Positions 1-6,937 of a stretch of DNA of 8,528 nucleotides are shown here, one piece after another (position 1 is the stretch's first letter; every line of letters begins with the position of its first letter). Below the pieces are notes generated by a model, which searched no databases, had not been told where the DNA came from, and saw only the letters and a program-made list of their open reading frames with translations. The stretch is from Actinomycetota bacterium (GTDB lineage: Bacteria > Actinomycetota > CADDZG01 > WHSQ01): NCBI GenBank assembly GCA_013695055.1, contig JACDBF010000204.1:1-8528 (forward strand), given 5' to 3'. A program made the position numbers and the translations under genes.

Positions 1-1152
1 ACCTACACCGTCGAATCGCTGGCGCCCGACCCGTCCTACGGCGAGCTCAACGCCTCGGTGCCGGGAATACCGGGCCAGGCCCCCGCCCGGGTGGCCCAAT
101 CCCTCACCGCTCCCGTCGAAGCCCTGCGGGACCGGTGGATCGCCGGGGCAACCACGGATTTCGAGAACCTCGTCGCCATCCAGAGCCAGCTGCGCAAGTT
201 CGATTACGACATAGACGTCGAAGACCAATCGTCGGCCGACTATCTAGAGACTTTCCTGACCGACACGCGCGCCGGCTACTGCCAGCAGTTCGCGACCGCC
301 TTTGCCCTGCTGTCGAGGTCGCTCGGCTACCCGACGCGCGTTTCGGTCGGATTTTTGCCCGGCGAGCGCGATGCCAACGGCGATTTCCAGGTCACGGGCG
401 AAGACGCGCACGCGTGGCCCGAGGTCTACTTTGGCACCTACGGCTGGGTGCCCTTCGAACCCACCCCGCGGCCGGGCCTGGCGCAGCCCCCCGATTACAC
501 GAACATCCCGCAGGGGACGGGGCAGGGCGAGGGCAGCGGCCTCGGAAGCTCGCCTGAAAGCACCGCCGATCTGCCGCCCGGGCAGGCGGACCGAGCCGAG
601 GCTTTCGACCCCGTTGAGGGCGGCAACGTCACCGGGCCGACCGCTCCCGGCCCGAGCGGGAATCCTCAATGGCAGAGAGCCTTCAACCGGATAGCCCTCG
701 GGCTCGTGGCGCTTGCGGCGGTGTTCTTCGCCGCCATCCCGCTCCTCAAGGAGAGGCGCACCCGCCGTCGCTACCACCGCGCCGGCGGTCCCGGTGAAGT
801 GGTCGTCGCGGCATTCAATCATTTCGCGGACGACGCCTCGGAGCTGGTCACGATCCCGCGATCGCCGTCTGAATCGGCCGTCTCGTACGCTCGCCGCGTC
901 GGACGCGCGCGGGCAAATCAAGACGCTCCCGCCCTCAGGCTGGCGACGCTTTACGAAACGGCCGAGTACGCCCGAGCGCCGATGTCACAAAGTGACGCCC
1001 TCAGGGCCAGAGAGCTGGCGCGCACGCTGCGCCGAGGCCTGTGGCGAGAGGCGTCGTGGTGGCAGCGGGTGCTGCGAGTGTTCGCGCCCCACACTCTCGG
1101 AGATGTGCCGGCATTGCCCACGCGGAGTCGACGGCGCCGACGCGCCGCCTAG
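1..1152 (+). CDS. Transglutaminase-like membrane protein, TgpA type with DUF4129 tail (5' partial)
   Basis: The frame is open from base 1, so the N-terminal part (in TgpA-type proteins, a multi-helix membrane region) lies outside the window; 383 residues are visible. The transglutaminase core spans about residues 55-160. It has the Cys in AGYCQQFA (codon 280-282), the His in DAHAWPEVYF (codon 409-411), and GWVPFEPTP, where Glu stands at the usual third-residue Asp. A Pro/Gly/Gln-rich linker follows, then one transmembrane helix (688-747), an Arg-rich stop-transfer segment, and a DUF4129-like domain reaching a basic C-terminus. This suggests an extracytoplasmic papain-like fold with a cytoplasmic tail. 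The family is linked to cell-envelope functions, but the substrate of most members is unknown. Relatives often follow moxR and a DUF58 gene, which I would expect just left of the window. The GTG at 58 is an internal codon, not the start. The stop overlaps the stop of the convergent MerR gene. Confidence 0.88.
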   Translation, partial: TYTVESLAPDPSYGELNASVPGIPGQAPARVAQSLTAPVEALRDRWIAGATTDFENLVAIQSQLRKFDYDIDVEDQSSADYLETFLTDTRAGYCQQFATAFALLSRSLGYPTRVSVGFLPGERDANGDFQVTGEDAHAWPEVYFGTYGWVPFEPTPRPGLAQPPDYTNIPQGTGQGEGSGLGSSPESTADLPPGQADRAEAFDPVEGGNVTGPTAPGPSGNPQWQRAFNRIALGLVALAAVFFAAIPLLKERRTRRRYHRAGGPGEVVVAAFNHFADDASELVTIPRSPSESAVSYARRVGRARANQDAPALRLATLYETAEYARAPMSQSDALRARELARTLRRGLWREASWWQRVLRVFAPHTLGDVPALPTRSRRRRRAA

Positions 1153-1667
1153 CTGAGCGCCCGCAAGCGCTGGCGAACCGGCGGATCGAGCTCTTTCTCG
1201 AGACTGGACTCGACCTGATGAAGCGCCGCGATGAACTCCTCGCGGTCATAGAGATACTGCGAGACGCGCCTGTCCACGCTGCGCGCGATGTCGTCGATCG
1301 CGAGAAAGAACGCCATCTGTCCCTCTTTGAGAGCGTCGAGTAACTCTCCGTCGTTGCGACATATCTTGAACACGCTCTGCCCGTCGGTGACGAGCTTGAC
1401 CTCGGATAAATGCTCTTCAAGGCCCGCTTTCTTGCGGAGGTACTCCATCGCGCGGCGAACGCGTTGCAAGCTCATACCTCCCTCGAGCAACGAACGAATC
1501 ACCCTTAACACCACGAGATCTCGAAAATCGTAAAGGCGTCGAACTCCGGGCCTGCCCCCGGTCGCTTGCACGCCCGGCTTTACCAGGCCGATCCGATCCC
1601 AATAGCGAAGTTGGTGCGACGTGCAACCGGTGAAACGCGATGCTTGATCTGCGGTGAATCCCTCCAT
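1149..1667 (-). CDS. MerR-family transcriptional regulator, FtsR-like
   Basis: The protein has 172 residues. The N-terminal MerR winged helix (residues 1-80) contains TGCTSHQLRYWDRIGLVKP (recognition helix region) and RRLYDFRDLVVLRVIRSLLEGGMSLQRVRRAMEYL (wing and helices 3-5). The C-terminal part, about 90-135, reads VKLVTDGQSVFKICRND... then EGQMAFFLAIDDI. This resembles the C-terminal domain of actinobacterial MerR proteins of the Rv1828/FtsR type rather than a metal-binding effector domain; no Cys cluster is visible. FtsR activates ftsZ in Corynebacterium, but transfer of that role here is inference. The ATG at 1667 is preferred because MerR proteins begin just before the helix-turn-helix and a GGAGGT lies upstream. 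An in-frame upstream ATG at 1775 would add 36 unrelated residues. The gene is convergent with the transglutaminase gene and 184 bp downstream of DUF3040. A more distant MerR subfamily cannot be excluded. Confidence 0.88.
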   Translation of the reverse strand: MEGFTADQASRFTGCTSHQLRYWDRIGLVKPGVQATGGRPGVRRLYDFRDLVVLRVIRSLLEGGMSLQRVRRAMEYLRKKAGLEEHLSEVKLVTDGQSVFKICRNDGELLDALKEGQMAFFLAIDDIARSVDRRVSQYLYDREEFIAALHQVESSLEKELDPPVRQRLRALS

Positions 1668-1679
1668 AAGTGCGCGCGT

Positions 1680-1685
1680 ACCTCC
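1680..1685 (-). promoter_or_regulatory. Ribosome binding site of the MerR gene
   Basis: The leftward strand reads GGAGGT within AAGGGTGGAGGT, 12 nt before the ATG at 1667. It is the best Shine-Dalgarno match in the region and supports the short MerR start over the ATG at 1775. The spacing is a little long. Confidence 0.55.
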
Positions 1686-1814
1686 ACCCTTGAGCGTGCT
1701 AACAAATCGAAAAGTCTCACGACTGCGAACGACGGACGTTTCGTCCCCGAGCCCCGCTCCGTCCCACGAACGCAATCAGGGGAATCTAGCGCGTCGCGTC
1801 ACGTCACGCCAAGG

Positions 1815-1832
1815 AAAAGGCCTCCTGGGGCC
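1815..1832 (-). terminator. Weak candidate terminator after DUF3040
   Basis: On the leftward strand a short stem (GGCC, 6-nt loop, GGCC) is followed directly by TTTT, about 20 nt past the DUF3040 stop. The stem has only four G-C pairs and the T tract is short, so this is a weak candidate. It sits between DUF3040 and the MerR gene, where a transcript end is plausible. Confidence 0.3.
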
Positions 1833-1851
1833 AAAATACGCGAAGTTTTCT

Positions 1852-2208
1852 TTATCGACGCTTGTAACGTTGTCGCATGCGCTCTTCCCATTGGGAGAGC
1901 AACTGGGTCACGCGAACGCGCTGTGCGCGGCTCGCTCCGGCAAGCTGGCCGAAGGATCCGGCAACGAGCACGATGCCGGCAACCATCGCGCCAAAGGCGA
2001 GAACTCCAAGAAACAGCGAGCCCGCGATGAAGAACGCGATCAGGGTTGCGAAGCCGATCAGAAAAGTGATAATGCCGAGCCGCGCACGCGCGCGCTTGTC
2101 GAGCCGTGGAGAACGACGCCTCACACCGTGCGCGAACGAAGGGTCCTCCTGGTAGAGGTTCTTTTCGATCTCATCGAGAATGCGCTGCTCGTGATCAGAA
2201 AGAGGCAC
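1852..2208 (-). CDS. DUF3040 family two-helix membrane protein
   Basis: The protein has 118 residues. The N-terminus VPLSDHEQRILDEIEKNLY followed by EDPSFA is the hallmark of DUF3040, a small actinobacterial membrane protein family of unknown function. A basic stretch (residues 29-43, rich in Arg and Lys) precedes two hydrophobic helices, about 44-63 and 65-87, and the C-terminus ends in a charged segment (ERMRQRYKRR). Both tails are probably cytoplasmic. The GTG at 2208 is chosen because the family starts at (M/V)PLSxHEQ and GAGGG lies 4 nt upstream; an ATG at 2232 would add eight residues before the conserved start. The gene is 62 bp downstream of dinB on the same strand. DUF3040 beside dinB and near mraZ is a recurrent actinobacterial arrangement, recalled from general knowledge and not checked here. 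No enzymatic motif is visible. Confidence 0.88.
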   Translation of the reverse strand: MPLSDHEQRILDEIEKNLYQEDPSFAHGVRRRSPRLDKRARARLGIITFLIGFATLIAFFIAGSLFLGVLAFGAMVAGIVLVAGSFGQLAGASRAQRVRVTQLLSQWEERMRQRYKRR

Positions 2209-2212
2209 TGTG

Positions 2213-2217
2213 CCCTC
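2213..2217 (-). promoter_or_regulatory. Ribosome binding site of DUF3040
   Basis: GAGGG lies 4 nt upstream of the GTG at 2208 on the leftward strand and supports the GTG start. If the TATAAT just upstream is the real promoter, this element would be mostly excluded from the transcript, so the two calls compete. Confidence 0.45.
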
Positions 2218-2218
2218 G

Positions 2219-2224
2219 ATTATA
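2219..2224 (-). promoter_or_regulatory. Perfect -10 hexamer (TATAAT) before DUF3040
   Basis: The leftward strand carries TATAAT ending 10 nt before the GTG start. No good -35 is seen at 16-19 bp upstream. A perfect -10 in such GC-rich DNA is notable. It would start RNA only about 2-4 nt before the GTG, giving a nearly leaderless message, a common arrangement in actinobacteria. It would give DUF3040 its own transcript apart from the SOS operon. Confidence 0.4.
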
Positions 2225-2270
2225 GAAAGCACGCGCCATTAGACGCACTGGTATCGCGGGCAGCCTCGGT

Positions 2271-3431
2271 TCAAAAAAGCTCATCGAGCAAGGTCGCGGA
2301 CCCGACGGCCCGATCTCCGAAGCGGCCTCTGATGTGATCCACGGCCCGGGCCGCGTCCCTGCGAGCGCGGCCGCCCTCGCCGAAAAGACCGAGCTGCCTC
2401 GATGGAGGGCCGGCGGCGAGGCCGGTGAGGCTCACTCCGACGAGCCTTATTCGGGGGCGGTCGGGGGCCAGCGACGAAAAGAGGTCCTTCGCGACCTGGT
2501 AGATCTCCTGGGCGGTGTCGATCTCCTCCGCAAGCGTCTTGGAGCGCGTGATCGTCTTGAAGTTCGACCATCGGAGCTTCAAGCTCACGGTGCGGCCGCA
2601 CAGAGCCTTGGCGCGCAGGCGACCAGCGACCCGGTCGCTCAATCGCAGGATCTCACGCAGTATCTCCGCACGGTGATCGAGATCGTGGCTGAAGGTTTCC
2701 TCGCAACCCACCGACTTGGGCGCCTCATAAGGCTTGACGAGACGGTCGTCGACCCCATTGGCGAGCTCGAACAGGTGGCTCCCGAGCGCGTGCCCCAAGG
2801 CTCGTTCGAGGGTGGTCCGGGGCAGGGCCGCGATGTCTCCCACTCGTTTGAGCCCGAGGCGCCGAAGCGTCTCCTCGGTCTGAGCCCCGACGCCCCACAG
2901 GGCTCCGACCGGCAGAGGATGCAACCAGCGAGTGACCTCGTCCTCGCGGATCACGAGGAAGCCGTCGGGCTTGGCGCGGGCCGAGGCGAGCTTGGCGATG
3001 AACTTGTTGGGCGCGATTCCGACCGTGCACGCGAGCCCCAGCTCCGCTATGCGCCGCTTGACCGCGTGCCCGATGTCCTCAGGAGAGCCGAAGAGCTTGA
3101 GCGAGCCCGAGACGTCTAAAAAGGCCTCGTCGAGCGACAGCGGTTCGACCAGCGGAGTGAACTCGAAAAAGACCTCTCGGATGCGGCTCGAGAAGTCGCT
3201 GTAGGCCTCGAAGTCGTTGGCGATGAAGATGGCGTGGGGACAAAGCCTCCGGGCCGTGATCGCGGCCATCGCCGAATGGACCCCGAAGGCCCGGGCCTCA
3301 TAAGAGGCCGACGTCACGACTCCCCGGCCGGCGAGGCCTCCGACGATCACGGGCTTGCCGTCGAGCGAGGGGTCCTTCACGGCCTCGACCGACGCGTAGA
3401 AAGCGTCCATGTCGACGTGGAGGATGGTCAT
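2271..3431 (-). CDS. dinB: DNA polymerase IV (Y family, DinB)
   Basis: This 386-residue translesion DNA polymerase has normal family length. Palm motif HVDMDAFYASVE supplies D7 and D9 with the steric-gate Tyr12, and SLDEAFLDVS supplies D101 and E102, so catalysis should be intact. The finger segment SYEARAFGV (43-51), the thumb/HhH region with GIAPNKFIAKLASARAKPDG (about 138-157) and WGVGAQTEETLRRLGLKRVGDIA (179-201), and the little-finger domain (about 238-340) follow in order. QLGLF at 346-350 is a clear beta-clamp binding motif, and about 36 basic residues follow it. The ATG has GGAG 5 nt upstream. The gene starts 70 bp after the dnaE2 stop on the same strand with no evident terminator or LexA box of its own, so co-transcription from the promoter near 7440 is likely. 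It is not an ImuB, whose palm residues are degenerate. Confidence 0.96.
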   Translation of the reverse strand: MTILHVDMDAFYASVEAVKDPSLDGKPVIVGGLAGRGVVTSASYEARAFGVHSAMAAITARRLCPHAIFIANDFEAYSDFSSRIREVFFEFTPLVEPLSLDEAFLDVSGSLKLFGSPEDIGHAVKRRIAELGLACTVGIAPNKFIAKLASARAKPDGFLVIREDEVTRWLHPLPVGALWGVGAQTEETLRRLGLKRVGDIAALPRTTLERALGHALGSHLFELANGVDDRLVKPYEAPKSVGCEETFSHDLDHRAEILREILRLSDRVAGRLRAKALCGRTVSLKLRWSNFKTITRSKTLAEEIDTAQEIYQVAKDLFSSLAPDRPRIRLVGVSLTGLAAGPPSRQLGLFGEGGRARRDAARAVDHIRGRFGDRAVGSATLLDELF

Positions 3432-3446
3432 GGCAGCTCCATATGA

Positions 3447-3505
3447 GTGACACTACGCGCGCCTGGGGGCCGAACTTTCAGATCATGGGCCGAGCAGTGT
3501 GTCAC
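3447..3505. repeat. 7-bp inverted repeat spanning the dnaE2-dinB gap
   Basis: GTGACAC (3447-3453) and GTGTCAC (3499-3505) are perfect inverted arms with 45 bp between them. The right arm contains the dnaE2 stop codon and the left arm lies just upstream of the dinB ribosome binding site. It could fold in the mRNA and affect dinB translation or RNA processing, but arms this short over this distance can arise by chance. Confidence 0.25.
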
Positions 3506-6500
3506 CGCCCCGCGCTGCCTCCGCTCGCGTGCCACATGCGACTCGGGGGCTCGAGGTTCCTGGGACCCACGGCGAGGCCCGCGACCGCCTGGCGGCGCCG
3601 CTGACGGCCGAGTGAGGTGGCGAGCGAATGCCCGTCCTTGCGGTCGTGCGCGAGCTCGGCGAGGTCGAAGGTCTCGATAGCCACCACCGTGATGCCCACG
3701 TTGCGCTCCATGTCGTGGATCAGCGAGGCCCCACCGCGCTTGCGCACCACGCCTTTGATCACCAGCAACCACGAGTGAAACACCGTCCGGGCACAGCGTG
3801 CCTGCGCACGCTGGAACACGGTGACGTCGATAAGCCCGGTTGGATCGTCGAGCGTGAGAAAGATGATCCGCTGCCCCGAGCGAATGGCCGGAGTTTGGGT
3901 CGACACCTTGACGCCCGCGATCCATGTCTCGGAGTCGTTCCTCAGCCCGGAGAGAGCGCTCGCCGGCGTGCAGCCGATCTCGGCCAGCAGGGGGCTGTAG
4001 AGATCCATGATGTGGCGGCGAGCATCGATGCCCGAGACCTCGAGCTCGGCCTCGGTCTCCTCCAAGAGGTCGTAGCTCGCAAGGCCCGAAAGAGACCGGG
4101 CGATGGGCTCGTCGAGCGTCAACCGAAGCTGGTTTTTCCCGGCGCGATCGCCGGCCATGTGCTGTCCGGCGGCGAGATCGGCGGCGCGCCACAAGAGCTC
4201 ACGACGCTTTCGGCCCGGCTCGATCGAGTCGAGCGCCCCGACGTGAACGAGGTTCTCGAGCACGGGCCGGGACAGGCCCGTGCGCCTGATGAGATCCTCG
4301 AGCGAGCGAAACGGGCCCGCCGCGCGCTCGCCGACGAGCGCGTCGATCTCGGTGGCGGACATATCTCTCACCTCGGTGAGCGCCAGCCTCACCCCCAAGT
4401 CTCCCTCGGCCCGATAGGTCGCGCCCGAGCGGTTGACGTCTATGGGCAGGATCGAGATGCCGTTGCAGCGAGCGTCGGCCACGATCGCCCGGCGCGGGTA
4501 CATGCCCGGATCGTGGGTCAGGATTCCGGCCAGGAACTCGGCCGGATAGTGAGCCTTCAGCCACGCGGAGACGTAGGTGGGGAGCGCGAATGCGGCCGCA
4601 TGCGATTTGCAGAAGCCGAACGACGCGAACGCGAAGACCTCGTCCCACAAGGCATCGGCTTCCCGGTGACTGTAGCCCCGGGCGAGCGCGCATTCGATGA
4701 ACCAGGCCCCCACCGAGTTGTCGGCCGGGACTCCGCTGCGAGGTCCATCGAGGCCGCGCCGGGCGGGCCGGCTGTTGGGATCGTCGGGAAGGCTTGGCCG
4801 CTCCGAATCGAGATGGCGGCGGACATAATCGGCGTCCGCCAGCGAGCAGCCGGTGGCCGCAGCTATCACCCGGATGAGCTGCTCGTGGTAGATGATCACG
4901 CCGCCCGTTTCGGCGAGCACCGGCGCGAGACTCGGGTGCGGGTGACAGACCTCCTGAAAGCCGTGGCGGCGCTCGAGGAAGGGCGAGACCATGTCGGACT
5001 GGACCGGGCCGGGGCGAAACAGCGAGATCTCGACGATCAGATCCTCGAAGCGATTGGGCTGAAGGCGGGCCAGCAGCTCGCGTTGGCCCGGGGATTCGAT
5101 CTGGAAGCATCCGAGCGTGTTCGACGTCTTGATGAGTCGAAATGTGGCCGGGTCGTCTCTGGGTATCGAGTCGATGTCGACGGCCGTGCCGCGCGTGCGA
5201 GCTATCTCGTCGCGCGCGTGCGCGATCGACGAAAGCATGCGAACTCCCAAGACGTCGAGCTTGACGAGCCCCAGATCCTCGACGTCGTGCTTATCGGCCT
5301 GCAGCATGGTGAAACCGTTGAAAGACTCCTGCATCGGAACGCGCCGGCCGAGCGTGGACGCCGAGAGGATCACGCCCGAGGGATGAAGCGCCAGATGACG
5401 GGGAAAACCGTCGATGCCGAGACATAGCTCAAAGAGCTGCGCTAGCTGACCCCCGTCGAGATTGGTTCCGGCGAGCTCGGGGAGGTGCTCGATCGCCGTG
5501 GAGATCTGCCGAGCCGCGATCCTGGGGAAGGCCTTGGCCACGATGTCTATCTCCTCGGGAGGCATGCCCAGCGCCTTGCCGACATCTCGGATCGCCATGC
5601 GCGCCCTGAAGGTGTCCACCATGCAGCACACGGCGGTTTGCTCACGCCCATAGGTATCGAGGATGTAAGAGAGCACCTCCTCACGACGGTGGGACTCGAC
5701 GTCGACATCGATGTCGGGGAGCTCCTCGCGTCTCGAGTTCATGAAGCGCTCGAACAGCAAGTCGTAGCGGATCGGATCGACATCCGAGATACCCAGCACA
5801 TAGCACACCAGCGAGCCCGCCGCGCTTCCCCGGCATGCACACCGAATGCCGAGCACCAGCCGGACGTGATCGACGATGTCCGCGATGAGTAAGAAGTAAG
5901 CCGCGAAGCCCATCACGAAGATGACCCCAAGCTCATTCTGCAAGCGATCGTCCACCGCGCTCCTTATCGAGCCGAATCTCCGGCGAGCGCCTTCGTAGCA
6001 CCTGCGGGCCAGAAGTCCCGTTGCCGTCTCACCCACCGGGATGGGGATGTCTGGAAAGTGATAACTGCCGAGATCCAAATCGAAGTCGCACGCGTCGGCG
6101 ATCCGCAGAGTCTCGTCGGCGGCTTCGGGCGCGTCTTGGAACAGCGAGCGCATCTCAGTTTGATCCTTCAAGAAGTATTCGGAGTTGGCGCGCAGCGCGT
6201 GGGCGCGCGACAACGGAACGATGTCTGCGATCGCATGGAGCACTTCATGTCGCACCGCGTTCTCGGGCCCGGCGTAATGAACATCGTTCGTCGCCACCGG
6301 AGTGACTCCCGCCGCGCGCGCGACTTTGAGCAGGCGATCTCTGAGCGCCCGCTGGCCGTAGCCACGATGATCGAAGACTTCCAGGCGATAACGATCGCCG
6401 AACACATCTCTCCACCGGCGCGCCGTCTCTATGGCTTTGGGGATCGCTCCCGCGGCCGCGAGCCTGGCGACCTCTCCTCGCTCGCAGCCGGACAGCAGGA

Positions 6501-6879
6501 ACAGGCCCTCGCGGTGGTCGGCAAGAGCATCGAAGGTCGTGAGCGGCTTGCCCCGCTCGTGTCCCAGATGAGCCTCGCTGATGAGGCGGCATAGATTCCC
6601 GTAGCCTTTTTCATTCCGGGCCAGAAGCGTCACGTGCGCGGCGTCGCTCCAGGGCCCGGCGCCGCTCTGCACGGTCAGCTCAGCCCCGAAGATCGGCTTT
6701 ATGCCTGCGGCCCGGCAGGCCTTGGAGAAGCGGACCGCGCCGGTTAGCGCGTCGTGGTCGGTGAGTGCGACCGCCTCGAAGCCCCGCTCGGCGGCGACAT
6801 GCGGCAGCTCCTCGGCGGGAATGGCTCCATCTAGGAGCGACCACGCCGAGTGGCAATGGAGGTGCACGAACCCGCTCAC
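3502..6879 (-). CDS. dnaE2: Error-prone DNA polymerase III alpha subunit, DnaE2 (ImuC)
   Basis: This 1125-residue C-family polymerase is slightly longer than typical DnaE2. The PHP domain (1-210) has HLHCHSAWSLLDG, LTDHDALTG, FGAEL, HVTLLARN, SGC and NDVH. The palm carries PDIDVDVE (D389, D391) and the third Asp, D542, in VKLDVLGVRML. The finger region has GCFQIESPGQR and FRPGP, then the DnaE2-like block FGFCKSHAAAFALPTY, PAEFLAGILTHDPGMYPRR and LPIDVNRSG. A helix-hairpin-helix lies at about 858-886 and an OB domain at 985-1055. No clamp-binding motif stands out. DnaE2 performs damage-induced mutagenic synthesis, usually with ImuA/ImuB, neither of which is here. The start is GTG at 6879; an in-frame TAA at 6898-6900 rules out extension, and only a weak GGAA is visible as Shine-Dalgarno. 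The gene lies 58 bp after the DUF6504 gene and 70 bp before dinB. Oddity: an extra loop at about 691-725. Confidence 0.95.
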   Translation of the reverse strand: MSGFVHLHCHSAWSLLDGAIPAEELPHVAAERGFEAVALTDHDALTGAVRFSKACRAAGIKPIFGAELTVQSGAGPWSDAAHVTLLARNEKGYGNLCRLISEAHLGHERGKPLTTFDALADHREGLFLLSGCERGEVARLAAAGAIPKAIETARRWRDVFGDRYRLEVFDHRGYGQRALRDRLLKVARAAGVTPVATNDVHYAGPENAVRHEVLHAIADIVPLSRAHALRANSEYFLKDQTEMRSLFQDAPEAADETLRIADACDFDLDLGSYHFPDIPIPVGETATGLLARRCYEGARRRFGSIRSAVDDRLQNELGVIFVMGFAAYFLLIADIVDHVRLVLGIRCACRGSAAGSLVCYVLGISDVDPIRYDLLFERFMNSRREELPDIDVDVESHRREEVLSYILDTYGREQTAVCCMVDTFRARMAIRDVGKALGMPPEEIDIVAKAFPRIAARQISTAIEHLPELAGTNLDGGQLAQLFELCLGIDGFPRHLALHPSGVILSASTLGRRVPMQESFNGFTMLQADKHDVEDLGLVKLDVLGVRMLSSIAHARDEIARTRGTAVDIDSIPRDDPATFRLIKTSNTLGCFQIESPGQRELLARLQPNRFEDLIVEISLFRPGPVQSDMVSPFLERRHGFQEVCHPHPSLAPVLAETGGVIIYHEQLIRVIAAATGCSLADADYVRRHLDSERPSLPDDPNSRPARRGLDGPRSGVPADNSVGAWFIECALARGYSHREADALWDEVFAFASFGFCKSHAAAFALPTYVSAWLKAHYPAEFLAGILTHDPGMYPRRAIVADARCNGISILPIDVNRSGATYRAEGDLGVRLALTEVRDMSATEIDALVGERAAGPFRSLEDLIRRTGLSRPVLENLVHVGALDSIEPGRKRRELLWRAADLAAGQHMAGDRAGKNQLRLTLDEPIARSLSGLASYDLLEETEAELEVSGIDARRHIMDLYSPLLAEIGCTPASALSGLRNDSETWIAGVKVSTQTPAIRSGQRIIFLTLDDPTGLIDVTVFQRAQARCARTVFHSWLLVIKGVVRKRGGASLIHDMERNVGITVVAIETFDLAELAHDRKDGHSLATSLGRQRRRQAVAGLAVGPRNLEPPSRMWHASGGSAGR

Positions 6880-6937
6880 GGTTTTTTCCGCGGCGAGTTA
6901 CAGAATCCGTAACCGGACACGAAAACGAAGAGGCGAG

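Noticed and set aside
244..921. Leftward 225-codon open frame antisense to the transglutaminase gene
   Set aside because: The + strand frame has the Cys/His motifs and transmembrane helix; the antisense frame has no recognisable domain.
1725..1743. CGAAC...GTTTCG upstream of the MerR gene, considered as a second LexA box
   Set aside because: The half-sites are separated by seven bases instead of four and the second arm is imperfect, so it does not fit the SOS consensus.
3428..4192. Leftward open frame overlapping the dnaE2 3' end and reaching the dinB ATG with an ATGA overlap
   Set aside because: The translation is Arg/Ala/Pro-rich and without family features, while the dnaE2 frame carries the OB domain here. 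The ATGA overlap with dinB is coincidental.
3628..5427. Long open frame of about 600 codons on the + strand inside dnaE2
   Set aside because: It lies fully antisense to a clearly conserved polymerase, resembles no family I know, and long antisense frames are expected in GC-rich genes with strong third-position bias.
6897..6913. GTTAC-N7-GTAAC dyad just upstream of dnaE2, considered as a regulator site
   Set aside because: Five-base arms are too short to support a call and match no operator I recognise.
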